A stretch of 64,000 nt of DNA from Lepiota brunneoincarnata. Lineage: Eukaryota > Basidiomycota > Agaricomycetes > Agaricales > Agaricaceae. The notes under the pieces are model-generated. The model searched no databases. It saw only the letters and a list, made by a program, of their open reading frames with translations, and had not been told where the DNA came from. The position numbers and the translations under genes are program-made. The stretch is from positions 372,001-436,000 of the forward strand of contig JAEBUN010000019.1 of the NCBI GenBank assembly GCA_023014365.1. The letters run 5' to 3'. Shown in pieces: positions 12,087 to 24,400 of the stretch; positions within the stretch are counted from its first letter, which is position 1; each line of letters begins with the position of its first letter.

Positions 12087-12588
12087 TCACCCAGGCTCAG
12101 CTAAGGGATTCGCTGGAACCGGGGCTTTTTCAGGGTGTTTCTCATTTAACGCCCTTCGGAGGATTTTTCGACATTGTGCCGCACACCATCGGGCCGCGTC
12201 ACTGACGGCGGCTGTAGCGATTATGCTGTGGATAGTTGAAGTATCCGAATAGCTGGAATGTTGTTGCTTGGTCCAACGTTCGACGATCGCCTCAAGTCTT
12301 ACATTCATACCCTTCCCTTCTTGGTGCAAGCATTGCAATATTTTGGGAGAATCCTCCACCGCTTTGAGGCATTCTTTTTCAAGAAGACTCTTCAGGGATT
12401 GATGGGAAAAATAGCTTCGTTTGCATCCAGTGACGACCATAACAAGGCCCAGTTGACCCTGCCCTAGCAATCATATTCGCTGAACCCCTTGCTAAATGTA
12501 CTCGTATATTGCTGTCACGGGCCTCTGCTACAGTGGTGTCCTGATATGTTGAACCTGACATACTGGTGCTAAACTTCTGCATGATCAC
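12087..12588 (-). CDS. Hypothetical small helical protein, uncertain
   Basis: Two overlapping minus-strand reading frames could join through a short intron. The second contains an alternating charged/hydrophobic stretch (LLEKECLKAVEDSPKIL) and ends in a Lys/Pro/Ala-rich tail. There is no recognisable family, TATA box or confident splice pair. It may be a real short gene or chance coding. Listed because its residue composition is more protein-like than its surroundings. Confidence 0.25.
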
Positions 12589-12599
12589 GACCCCTGCGC

Positions 12600-15500
12600 A
12601 CTAGCTCAACGTGCCCATTCTTACATAAATCGCTCCTGGACCCCAAATCGGGAGAACTCGTTCGCCCAGCGTGATGGCCTTTCTTGTCCCAAGGAGGCTG
12701 CAGGGCGGGCGGTCTCATTCGGGCAGTGAAAATTTGAAAGTGGGCAATTTCCGGTTGGTCTGCCGATATCTAGACCTCTTCTCTCAACGCTACATGGGCT
12801 TAGACAGGGAAAGAACGTGCATACATTGTCACACAACCATCTGCATGCACCTCCTTCGCCTCAGCAACAACATACCACTCTACTGGAGTTGTAACTTGGA
12901 CGTCCCGTTGAGGGAGTTTGTGCAGTCTACGTGTATGCACCTCAGTCGGGCCAAGTAGATGGAGGTCTAATAGCGGCGTGAGCTCCTGGTTGTGAGTGTC
13001 AGTGGCGGCGTTGAAGCCAAAGTTGTGAGGACTCACGTGTCCGCCGTCGACTGTGGACAAGTAATATTACTAAGTCAAGATGTCCTGGGCTCGATTTGGT
13101 TGAACACTGTCATTTGCTTATCGTAGATCGCGGAGGTAAGTGTGCCATACTTTCGTGTTGGATTCAATAAAATTGATGGCATGCTGGTGGGAATGTTCCG
13201 GATCGTTGGATTAGTCCACAAAGGAGGCGTCAAGGAGTGTACTTGGAGCATCCTCTGGTTTGGGAGCCGCAATAGCAGAGTGCAGTTTTTGAAATAGCAT
13301 ATTGTTCAAGGCCCAACATATTCGCGATTTCGACGGCTGGGCGGGCGGGTGTGGAATAGGAAGAGTAAGAGGCCCTGGATCTAAGGATGTGCTTTGAGGC
13401 TGGGAAATTCCTTGGTCGGATGGTGGGCATTCTGAGTGTGCGAGGCGCCGAGGCTAGATAAGAAACTTGTGTCCAAAATCAGGAATCCATTGAATCGATG
13501 CAGCAGAATGACCAGGGAAGGGCGTATGAATAGGCCAGATGCAGCCCTCTCTATGCCGAGGAGCTGGGTGCCATGGAGAGGGTAGAGCGATCAAGGCTAG
13601 GCTGGTTGTGTTCACTGCGATTAGGAGTAAATAGAACACCAGCGTATTTGGTTAGGTTTGGTTCTGTCCATGCCGTGCTCTGCATGGTGTCACTGTCGAG
13701 CTCATATTTTTTGTCCATCGGTCTCAGAGCACTGCAGACATCAAGCCATACTACGTGACCACACTCTTCTTCTATTCAAACGCTGGTCAGTAATAATTTC
13801 ACCATTTGGTTGGGCTAAAACTGATCCTCATATAACACATAGGCAATCTACGATTCTGCATTCTCGTTGCAGGGGTCATATTTGCTTGCTACAATCGCGT
13901 GGTACACCCACCCAAACTTGTGTACTATCTCATTTGGACGGATGAACACGGTTTTCAGACCCAAGGCGCCACGGCAGCTGTCGCAAAGCCCCAATGACTT
14001 CTGCGATTAGTTCAGCCAGAAGTTTAGGATGTGTGTCTCAATGGAAATTATATGGGATTGAGCCTGCTGACTTGCCTTTCAGGCGTTGTCCAAGGGCTCC
14101 CGTATTCACTCCGCTACTTTCACGAAGCAGTCGACCAAGTCTGGAACGTGCTGAAGGCCAGACACTTGATCCACAAGACCACGTAATAAGGACGGTGCCT
14201 GGTCACAGACGAATGCTTTACACCTAGTTCTGACAATCCGGACGTGCACGTTTCGATCTCGACTGGATCTGCAGTAGAATGGCGCTCAGAAGAGAGCCAC
14301 GTTTTTCACCTTGGTGCCTTCCGCCGGCAGCTCCTTCAACGTTATCTCACATACTCTGGCACAATATATCAATATCTTGCTCATATTGTGCAGGGTTTAC
14401 GCGAACGGCTGAAAAAAAGCGCTGGAGAGGGTTTAGACGAACTGAGCATTTCAAGACCGGGGGAAAGGCTGAGCTGGGTGTGCAGGTGCCCGGCGAGCGG
14501 TGTCCAATGTTTATGTGCGCTTTTGTTATACCTCTCGGATGTAGGGCATGCTGGGGCAGTCGGAACTATGGGCTACTCAGAACCCTGGTTGCCGAATCTG
14601 CGAGTGATTGGGGTGGATACTCTCAGGTGGGCCTATGGCTGCTTTCCTCATCGTATTCCCTCTTAAATCCAGACATTCAAGATTCCATGTGATCTATCTA
14701 CCTGCCATACTCGTGGCACTTGGTTTTCGGCTATCCCGCTGCACACTTGCACATGCCCACTCGGCCGTTGACCGGAAAAAAATGTCAAGGAGCATTAGTC
14801 GCGCTGCGAATTCGTTCGAAGCCTTAAGTGGATATGGTGTCGATATTGTGAGGGTGATATCTAGCTCATGCGGGATGGTGTACAGATGTCAGTACGTCTT
14901 TCACTGTCTTAATTGACTCACAATAAATCTTCGGTGGGATCCTCTAGGTTGATCCAAGCCTCAATTCGAGAAGTATAGCCAGGAAATCCAGTCGATGTTA
15001 GGGAAACCATTTTCTTCGAGTCCACCTTCCCCAAACTTGTCGTCCGCGCAGCCAGCACTCATTACGCGACTAAGGAAGACCCACCTTGTCGCGATGCGAC
15101 GCGAAACTCCAGATAAAGTAAAACATGACATGGCAAACCTTGAGATCGTGGAGGTTTGCAAGACTTGATTGAATTGAAGCGCATGATGAGCATGTCGCTT
15201 CCTTTCTCCTTTCGCCGCTTATCACAGTAATACTCAGGCACACAAGACACACAAGACGCTTTCAGATTTTGCCCCCTGGCAAAAGTCGACTCCGGTGGAG
15301 CTGGTCCATGCCAGCTATATGAGCATCTACTTACGATCTTTCGTGCCTAGGGTGGCGGAGCAGCTGTTGGACGCGCCTGGCGTGGAAATAGGGTGTGGCG
15401 GGGCTTGGCGTGCTGCTGAGGTGGCCGGTGGTGTGACAGTACGAAAAGGTGAAAGGTGTGGGTGAAGTTGTGAGTACGTGGCTATCGTGATGAAAGTGCG

Positions 15501-16655
15501 AAACTGTCCAGCAGCTTTTGTTGTTCAGGGGGCCTTGTTCAAAATATTTAAATCTCTCGGGTAGTCCCTGTGCTTGCATATCCGTGCCGAGAATCAAAGA
15601 GATAATACAAGCCTTGCAGGTGTATCAATGTCACCTATAGAGTGGACGGCTGCGGAGAGTTGCGTCCGAGCCTCAACAGCTGGAGCTCTGGTTCCGAGAC
15701 TCCTGAGGACCTGTGGTATAATCAGCATGCTCGAACCACTAATGAAAAACGTTGCGCCAGCCGGGTATGTTCGCATGATCATGCAGAATGAGCCCGACCG
15801 CTTTCTGATGTGTAGACGTAGCCTGGTGGATATCCGCAAAGCTGCGACCTGCATATTCGAACCGAGTTGAGCAGGGCAGGCAGGACTGCATGGCCAGGAG
15901 TGAGTTCGACTATTCCCCGCAGTGTGGGTATCACTTCCCGAAGATTCGCAAGGTCCCCTGTGCGTTTGAACTTTGAACTGGGTATATCACTCTTCAGATT
16001 CCCCCTACCAAGGTGCCAAGGACAGTCCACAGTTATGTGAATCACCGGAAGAAGATTTCCAAGAGTGCTCTTACTAGGGAGTTGATGTTCTCGAGCGCAA
16101 TCTCAAGCTCAGCTTATTCCTTGTCAACAAGCCCGATGCTTGTTCAATTTCTCGGCGGCAGAATGGGACAAGTCTCTCGTCCATTTGGATATGGCGACAT
16201 AGATCTTCCTCAATATCTTCATTAGGGCCGTGGAAGAGGGACGCTCCCTAGGTGGCGGAGTATGCATCATTTTCTTGCCCGTCCTTATCGCTGCTGAGAA
16301 GTTCCCGTGGTGCAGGTCTGCCGGAGCTTAGGACGGGTGACCGGCTTGTTGAGCCTAGCTCCTGGCCCTTTGCAAGATCAGTTGCGGAAAATAACCCAGA
16401 ATCTGGACAGAGGATATATTGGTTTGTTTAAAGAATATCGGTGGCTGTTGGGCCACTTCCCTTGCGTCGAGATGTGCTAGTAGCAGCCTGAAACTTTGAC
16501 CAATAAATTCAACTATGGTACGGTGTTTGTATCCATGAGCTTATCTACCGTGTAAAAGATGTACAAAGAGGAGCTATTCGTAGTACAGAAATGACACAGT
16601 TGTTACACGTCATATACCGTAGTGTACAAATGGCACCCAGCAACCATAGGAATCG
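12600..16655. other. Gene-poor stretch with possible decayed fragments
   Basis: About 4 kb with no confident gene. Short ORFs occur on both strands (for example plus strand 14.24-14.69 kb) but none shows a family motif. On the minus strand near 15.78-16.22 kb there are protein-like pieces, including one beginning IEEDLCRHIQMDERLVP and another with DLANLREVIPTLRGIVELTPG. The latter loosely resembles the 'ED-L-EEAI-x(n)-AVxLTPxGHP' TPR unit of the neighbouring TPR genes. Stops and frame changes separate them, so this may be a decayed TPR-CHAT relative, at low certainty. Confidence 0.35.
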
Positions 16656-16659
16656 TGGC

Positions 16660-18602
16660 TCAGTTCTCGCAGCTCCCTCGTGGCTTCGTGCAACGCTTGT
16701 GCTGCTTGTTCACTGTTTGGCTCTCCCCGGAAAAAAGGTTCTCATAAACCCCTGCTGCAATAATTGGAGCCGCTGCATCAGGTATTGCCCACATCGTTCC
16801 AATGACACTCCGGTATCCTGCCCCCAGCATTGCAGCAGTAATATGCAGCGCCTCATCCGATACCCTCTCGTCTCCAGTCGCTGTTTCGCAAGCTGACAAG
16901 AATGCAAAGTCAGCGTTGGCAAATGGCTTGGCGATGATGTCGCTGATTGTCAAACGCCGATCGTGGAGACAGATACCACTCTGCGTAGGCTCATGCACAT
17001 CCTGGACGGCATGACATGCTAGGTGAATCCAACTATTGTTTGCCATGTAGATCAGGACCCGCTCGAGTGTTGCTTGTTCATTCTGAAGTACATCAAAACT
17101 CCACCTTGTGTCCCCAGAAAAAAGCTCCCCTATCTTTGCCAGTTCCATTGCAACACCCGGAAGTGGCCCTTGATCTGGTGTGTCAATCATGGCAATACCA
17201 GCAAGTCGGTTGAACGGCTGCTGTTTCATCGCTCTTGCCTCGAGCAAGGCATTTACTGTTGGAGTGTATGAGGAAACAACATAGTTGAATGTGCCGTCGA
17301 TCTTGGCTCCATTTCTGCAGCAGGCGGCATGAAGTGGAAGGAAGGTGAGGGGGCCAGTTGGACACCACCAAATACGGGGAAGACTTGAGGGGTCACGTCT
17401 ACCTATCTGGACTGATATTAGTGAACATATTCATAGTAGGAACAAGAAATATTTACCATCAAGCCCAAGCCTTGGAGAATTGGATGTACAACAGCCAAAT
17501 AGATCCTTTCAAGAATTCCTGCCATGCATGTACCACCCAGTGGGACCGGTGCACCAGCACGTTCTGCCCATCTCTGAGCACAGCGAGGGTTTGTGAGATA
17601 TTGTTTCAGTGATTTCTGCATGTTCTCGACATCCTCATAGTGTAGCTTGTCCAATGGGATATGCAATACATTGTCCCTGTCTCGTTCAAGTACCAATGCA
17701 TCACAACGGTGCTGATGGATATTGATAACAACCACAGGCCCTGACGTTGCCGCTTTCTTCAAAGTAGAGACTTTTTTTGGGAGGAGGAAGTCCCCAAAAT
17801 TTGGAAGCAATCAGATCTTCTCCACAAGCAAGGCCCACTGCTCTGCAAGACGATGATGGTGTTGGGATTCTTTCTCAAGTGAGATATTGACATCACCAGA
17901 TGGATTGATGATGTGCCTTCGAGTGGCTGCACTCCGGAGCTCAAGTGAGATTTGGGTGAACTCAGTGCAGATATCTGGGTATGCCCAATCGAGGTTGTCA
18001 ACTGAAGTTTGAAGGTTGAGTAGCTGGTTCCAGGTGATTGAACGTCCCTGCTCAAGCCACTCAAATGCAAGATCTGGTTGGCCAAGATCAAGGGCAAATG
18101 TAGCAGCCTCTCTTGGAATATCACCAAGCTTGTGGAGTTGTGAAGAGCATGTAGCAATAGGATCCCCAATCCAAGCAACTTGTGGAAGGAGATTGATGGT
18201 ATGATGGTATGCAGCCAAGGTAGAAGGTGGATTATGCTCAATTTCTAAGTGAGCCCAGTATTGAGATGCATGGAGCTGGGCTAAAGATGAGCCAATCTTG
18301 GAGGTTGCAGCTGACTGAAAATGTAAAATTGCCTCCTCAAGGTCACTCAGTGACCCCATGTGCTCAAACCGACTCTGGAGGGAAACCCCAAGGTCATTGA
18401 GCTGTGTTGGTTTGCTGGGATGACCATCTGGGGTGAGCAGTACTGCTTGCTGTTGGTTCTTGATTGCCTCCTCAAGATCAATAAATGCTCCTGTGTGGTC
18501 AAATTGATCATAGAAGGTATCTCCAGCTATGGCCATTCTCCAGGCCTTGTTTAAGCTTCTACAATGCCAAATTCGCTCACATATAGTGTCAATAAAACCC
18601 AT
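16660..18602 (-). pseudogene. TPR-CHAT protein (caspase-like peptidase domain), one premature stop
   Basis: Exons 18602-17457 and 17406-16660 are separated by a 50-bp GT-AG intron. The N-terminal part has TPR-like units of the form DLEEAIKNQQQAVLLTPDGHP and SLSDLEEAILHFQSAA. A helical middle follows (LGQPDLAFEWLEQGRSITWNQ). The CHAT domain includes PLTFLPLHAA, then WIHLACH (catalytic His) and FLSACETATGD (catalytic Cys), ending VIGTMWAIPD. CHAT is a clan CD caspase/separase-like peptidase; bacterial TPR-CHAT proteins are proteases linked to cell death and type III-E CRISPR. An in-frame TGA at 17813-17811 lies just after VEKI, where relatives would be expected to have Arg, so CGA to TGA is likely. 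The CHAT domain itself is intact. It may be a recent null allele, a sequence error, or a gene expressed as two parts. Confidence 0.8.
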
Positions 18603-18611
18603 AGTCTTTGA

Positions 18612-18922
18612 TGTATAAGATAATCAGCCTTGCGGAAGGTGGATCCAGGGACAAATTCTGGTACCCAAGTCAAGTTGGACAAGACAACCAGGTGCACGTC
18701 AAGCAGGGGATGAGAGTAAGAGGAATGTTGCACCCACTCAGTTTGATGGCAAGGCAACTGCTGTGGAGTGGCTGTGTGATGAGCATCAAGGTATGTGGTT
18801 CTTTCAGTATGATTGGAGCAAAGGGGTAGAGATCATCAACATTTGTTGGGCAATGTCAAGCGACAACATGGCGTTGGAGAGCACAGGCCAGAAACTGCAT
18901 GTACTAGTCTAGCCAAACCAGG
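18612..18922. repeat. 5' flank of TPR-CHAT gene, duplicated at 29.67-30.00 kb (copy 1)
   Basis: This upstream region aligns along its length with the upstream region of the second TPR gene, in the same orientation. Shared blocks include ggatcca, acccaagtcaagt, gatgagagtaagaggaa, ggcaactgctgtggagtggc and ctagccaaa. It ends where the left LTR begins. Many sites that are CG in the other copy are TG or CA here, for example tttgatggcaagg (18742) against tttgacggcgagg (29830). Confidence 0.8.
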
Positions 18923-19306
18923 TGTTATCAGAAATCTTATCAGAAGGACAGATATTTTTAGCTATATTTCCCATGTCACTATGAAACTATCAGTAGTGTA
19001 CATCAGAAGGACGATTCTTACCACATGCCTCGTGTTTCTTATCTCTGACTCATAGTTACCTTGGTCTGGACTATTATAGTGGGAGTACAGCCACACTTAG
19101 AAGTATATAAGGATACAGTACAATACCTTGTATCCTTATCTTAGTGTTATAAAGTTCTTGCCTCCTATACCTCTTTGCCATAACCAGCTGGACTTATAGT
19201 GCTCCATCATCTCCAAGTCATGCTTAGTAGGACAGGACCAAGTCTGTATAGACATCCTGTGTTGAACCCCGTGCTACTCAAGAGTGAACCCCTAACCCGG
19301 GTAACA
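18923..19306 (+). repeat. 5' LTR
   Basis: 384 bp, starts TGTTATC and ends GGTAACA. It contains a TATA box at 19104 and the sequence tatcttagtgtt at 19137-19148, the likely start of the RNA. By eye it differs from the 3' LTR at 13 positions, all transitions; several pairs are TG in one LTR and CA in the other, as expected if an ancestral CG was lost independently. Confidence 0.93.
19104..19110 (+). promoter_or_regulatory. LTR promoter TATA box
   Basis: TATATAA sits 33 bp before tatcttagtgtt, the sequence complementary to the primer-binding site. This spacing predicts that transcription begins at or next to 19137. The same arrangement exists in the 3' LTR. Confidence 0.65.
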
Positions 19307-19307
19307 A

Positions 19308-19319
19308 AACACTAAGATA
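19308..19319 (+). other. Primer-binding site, self-priming type
   Basis: The 12 bases aacactaagata begin one base after the LTR end. They are the exact reverse complement of 19137-19148 inside the LTR (tatcttagtgtt), the predicted 5' end of the RNA. I see no good match to a tRNA 3' end. In Schizosaccharomyces Tf1 the first 11 nt of the mRNA fold back on the PBS and are cleaved to prime reverse transcription; the same mechanism is inferred here. Confidence 0.75.
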
Positions 19320-19682
19320 CTCTGCTGCTTATCTCTTGCTCGCCCTCCACTCTGCTCTGCTTTGCTGATGTACTGAACACGTCGAGGTACCCTGGTCGTT
19401 CAAAATGATGTGCAAAAGAAAACCGCCTCTCTGTGTAGCCATTGCTACATCCCTCAACCTCTCCCTGCCAGAAGACCTGGCTTACCTACTCATTTTCATT
19501 TTCACTTCTACCACTACCCTCATCACCTACTGAATTATCACTCTAGAACTCGAATGTATCACGTGCCCCTGTCACTGTTGCGTCATCAGATTGTGGAACC
19601 TATACTCAGGGATATCCATCATCACAACCCAATTTTTCATTCTCCTAGCAATAATCGATCGCTAGACAACTGCCACCACGCC

Positions 19683-21474
19683 TCCAAAGAAATTCTCAGC
19701 CTGAGAAACTCCATCACCTCCTCCCAAATCGAGAAGTAGAATCTCAGGATCAGGAACCCAAAACCTGGATCCCAGAAGAAACCCTATCCCAACTCAAACA
19801 CCATCTCCATTCTATCCTCCATCTCCATTCAACTCACCCACTCCAAGTACATCAACATGTACACAAACAAGTTTTGCTGATGAACTAGCAGAACAACAAA
19901 GAATACAACACGAAAGAGAATTAAAGGAACACTACAAACAAGAAGAAAGAAGACGCAAACAAGCCGAGGAATACCATGCCAAAGTAGATCCATTAAATGA
20001 CTACAAACTTCAAAGACTTGAATACGCCCTCAAGCAACCAAGAGAACTTTCCAAATCGGAAGAAAACTTACTCACACGTCACAAATATGCAGTAAATCAG
20101 GGAAGAACTCCCCCAGCAGATAATGACTCTGACGTCTATATAACAGATGACAACCAATCGGATCCCAATCCACAACCACCTGCACTACCTGCACCAACTG
20201 TACCCTTAGCCCTACTGGCTCCTCCTCTATGACCAACACAACCCCCATCACCACCACCGCTGCCACCCAGACAATTACAAATAATGGCCACTGCACCTAC
20301 CCCAAAGGAGTTAGGACTCCTCAAACCCATTGCCTTTGATGGAACTAGAAGATTATTCGGAGATTGGATCTTCCAATGTGAAGTTTATGTGCTTGCCAAT
20401 GTGACCACTTACAACACCGACCTCACTAGGACTCTATTCGTCCTTTCAACAATGCAATCAGGAGATGCCCAAGCCTGGGCCAGACAATACCTCCACGAGA
20501 GAAATGCCCAAACTCAACAAGGGCAACCCATAGCCATGGAGTCATGGGACAATTTCACTGCCCGGCTCAGAGCTGACTTCACCCTGGCAGATGAACATGC
20601 ATATGCGCATACCAGACTTCAAACCCTGCACCAAGCAGGCAAACCAATGACTGAATTCAACGCTCAGTTCAAGGAACTTGTCCGTCAATCCGGGCTCAAT
20701 GAAGATCACACCCTAATCGATTTATACTGCAAGGCAATTGACTGCCGTATTGCCATGAAGATCGATGAATCGGAAAACCCTCCGACAACTATCACCGCTT
20801 GGTACACCTGAGCTAATAAACTTGATGACAACTTCCACCGAATCAATGCCCTCTATGGCACCCCCAGGAACACGTTTCCCCAAAGGAACCAATACCAACC
20901 CAACTGTGGATCAAGCCATCCAAACAACAACGTGCCCTACGCACAATTTTATCAAAGGAGTAACACTCCACACTTCACCCCACGAGATCCACATGCCATG
21001 GAAATAGACCATGTGACAGTAGAAGAAGGATTTGAAGATCCTTATCCCGAAATACCCCAACTGGAATATGCCGAAGAAGACTCTGCTCAAGGACCATTGG
21101 AGCTAGATGCCATTGTCACCGGACAACAAATGAAATCGTACCAGAACCAAGAATGCTTCCGATGTGGAGCCAAAGATCATTGGGTCAGTAAATGCCCTCA
21201 ACCACCACCAGCTAGACGCTTCCCAGGGATGTGTACCAATCCTCCTCGCCCTGCAAGAAACCCCAATTGTCCCTTCCTTGGACAACAAAACACTCGTCCC
21301 AGATTTCCAAACTGGAATGCCCAACAATCACCACAACGCAAGTATTCCCTTGCTGTCGCAGAAGTCGTATCTCAGATGCGCCAAATGGTCAACGATCTTG
21401 ACCCTGAACTCCAACAAGAACTCCACTCTGCGCTAGCCGAGGACCCAGAGATGCGTCCATTTCAGGATTTTTAA
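19683..21474 (+). pseudogene. Retrotransposon gag (capsid and nucleocapsid), with stops
   Basis: Structural protein of the retroelement particle. The reading frame first gives a Pro/Ser-rich and then a Glu/Arg/Lys-rich coiled-coil-like N-terminus (ADELAEQQRIQHERELKEHY). The capsid-type gag domain follows from about 20284 (AFDGTRRLFGDWIFQCEVY, then QAWARQYL). A CCHC zinc knuckle lies near 21153 (CFRCGAKDHWVSKC). In-frame TGA codons occur at about 19702, 20230-20232 and 20809-20811. Each can be explained as CGA (Arg) to TGA. The true start is unclear. The frame ends TTT TAA at 21474, and pol continues in the -1 frame. Confidence 0.8.
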
Positions 21475-21478
21475 AAAG
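21466..21478 (+). other. Possible gag-pol -1 frameshift site
   Basis: The gag stop lies inside ggatttttaaaaagg. Gag reads GAT TTT TAA; the -1 frame reads TTT TTA AAA AGG and stays open into pol. A T5A5 run at the frame change is suited to slippage by one base, as used by many gag-pol elements. It could also be chance, because both frames carry later mutations. Confidence 0.45.
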
Positions 21479-24400
21479 GAATGCTGTCGACCGATGTGCC
21501 CCTGCACGTTCCAAAACTCAGAAGGACATTTTGTACTCTCACTCCCAGAAGGACATTTTCTCGATAAACTCTGTACAATTATGACTATCCCCGAATAAAT
21601 GATCCCTTTTCTTACCCATCGAGATTTGGAGTGAACGGACATCAAAACCCGTGGCCATCACCGCCCTGATAGACTCAGGAGCCCAAGGGAATTTCATATC
21701 CCACAAAGTCGTTGAACGACATGGTTATCAAACCAAACAGCTGGACCAACCAATTCCCCTCAGAAACGTTGACGGAACTGATAATCAACACAGCAAGATC
21801 CATGAATACATCAAAATCAGAACCATCATCGATGGAAGAGACTGCACACTAGAAGCATACATCACAAACACTGGTGAGAAAGACCTCATCATCGGATTTC
21901 CCTGGTTGGAACAATACAATCCTGACATCAACTGGAAGACCAAGACATTCTCTTGGAAACCCCAAATCGACCATCAGGACTTTTCCAAACTCCTCAGAAC
22001 CCTATGACAACCTGTCAAACTCAACTCCATTGCCATGGACATAATGGCTGGAAAAACCTCCCAACCTGAGGAAAACCCTGAAGAATACGTCAACCTGTCA
22101 AATGTTGACCTCAATACCTTCTCTTTAGAAAGAGAAATGAACCTGATGCTTCTAACCCCATTAGAAGTAAACGCCAAAGCAACATATGCCACAACACTCC
22201 ACAATGAGCAACACATTCTGATAAAATCAGCAAACCAAAAAGGAAAACAACCGGAATCAAACAAGGAACCATCTGAGATCCCTCGGAGATTCACCCGATG
22301 GGCTAAAATATTCAACAAGAAAGCATCTGAACGATTCCCACCATCAAGAGCGTTCGATCACGAAATCAAATTAAAACCAACATTCAAAGCAAAATCAATG
22401 AAACCTTATCAAGTGGCACCTGCCAAAGAAAAAGCACTAAAGGAATTTATAGACGAAAACCTCCAAAAAGGGTACATCCACCCCTCAAAATCCCCTATGG
22501 CATCACCCTTCTTCTTTGTTGCCAAGAAAGGAGGAGACCTCCGACCTTGCCAAGACTATTGTTATCTAAACGATCACACTGTCAAAAATGCATACCCAAT
22601 CCCCATGATTTCCTCTATCATGGATAAACTCAAAGGAGCTAAGTATTTCACTAAGCTTGACGTCCGCCTAGGATACAATAACATCAGAATCAAAGATGGC
22701 GATCAATGGAAAGCAGCGTTCAAGACTCCCATGGGTCTTTTCAAACCAACTGTCATGTTTTTTGGACTTTGCAACAGTCCTGCGACGTTCCAACATATGA
22801 TGGACACGTTATTCTCCGAAATAATGGAGAAAGGAGGAATCATCATCTATATGGATGATATCCTAATCTACAGTAAAACTCAGGAAGAAACCGACCAACT
22901 TACAGAAAAAGTACTGCAGATCCTGCAGGAGAACGACCTCTACCTCAAAATGGAGAAATGCGAGTTCAACAAACAATGACTCAAATATCTCGGCATGATC
23001 ATCACACCAGACGAGATCAAAATGGATCCTGGAAAACTCAAAGGAATAGAAGACTGGCCAGTGCCGAAAACAGTCCGACACATTCGGAAATTCATCGGAT
23101 TCTGTAACTTCTACCGGAAGTTCATCCGCAGCTACTCCCATCACACCAAACCCCTGAACCAACTCCTTTCCAAATCAAACAAATTTGAATGGAAAGAAGA
23201 ACAACAGAAAGTGTTCGAAACACTCAAGAACGAATTCTTAAAGGAACCGGTACTCCTCATGCCCGACTCCACAAAACCCTTCAAAATAGAAGCTGATGCT
23301 TCCAAATTTGCATCAGGAGCTGTCCTGTACCAACACAACATTAACGGAATACAGAAACCCATATCGTTCTATTCAAAGACATTCGGACCAGCAGAATGCA
23401 ATTATGACATCTATGACAGGGAACTTCTTGCAATTATTCAAGCCCTCGAAGAATGGCGCCATTATCTCCTTGGCAGCCCCCATACTGTCCATATCAGAAT
23501 GGACCACCAGAACCTCACATACTGGTGCAAACCCCAGAAAATCAACTGCTGACAAGCACGATGGGTACAGACCCTTGCCAACTACAACTTCAAACTAGAA
23601 CATGTCCCAGGATCAAAGATTCCTGCACCAGACGCTCTATCAAGATGTCCAGACCACATCCCTGATGAGGATAACGACAACGAAGATGTCACCATGCTTC
23701 CAAACAACCTCTTTGTTGCCACCGCTGACATAGAAGGTCAAAACTTGATCACAGTACTCCCAGGACACCTCTTTATTGCCATGGTCAATATAAAACTCCA
23801 AGAAAGAATCATGGAATCACCTAAATATGACGCCAGAACCACCAAAGCATTCAAACTCCTGAAAGAAACCCATCCTAACGCCGCAGATAAAGACTTCAGA
23901 ACAGTTCCAACCCTGAATGGTCCACTCCTCACGTTCCAAGAACATGTCATCATTCCAGAAGACCTCCAACTCAGACACAATGTCATCGCAAGATACCATG
24001 ACCACCCTACACGTGGTCACCCTGGAGAACAGGAAACATACCGCCTTGCCAAGAAAGAAGTTTATTGGCCAGGAATGTCGACATTCATAAAGAACTACGT
24101 CAGAGGCTGTCCTGAGTGTCAGCAACACAAAATCATACGCAGACCGGATCAAGCACCAACTCAACCAATCCCTCCATCATCCTCCAAACGCCCATTTGCC
24201 CAGATCTCATGGGACCTTATCACCGGTCTACTGCCTAGCGCCGGCCATAATGTGATATTATCCGTGGTGGACCATGGCCTTACGAAGGGGGTAATTTTCA
24301 TCCCAACATCAGATCAATCAAACACCAACAACATCGGATGACTATTAATAGAAAAAGTCTTCACCAGATTCAGATTACCTGATAAAATCATATCAGGTTG

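Noticed and set aside
14244..14692. Two overlapping plus-strand ORFs of about 140 codons
   Set aside because: No motif, no splice partners, composition like random translation; left as gene-poor sequence.
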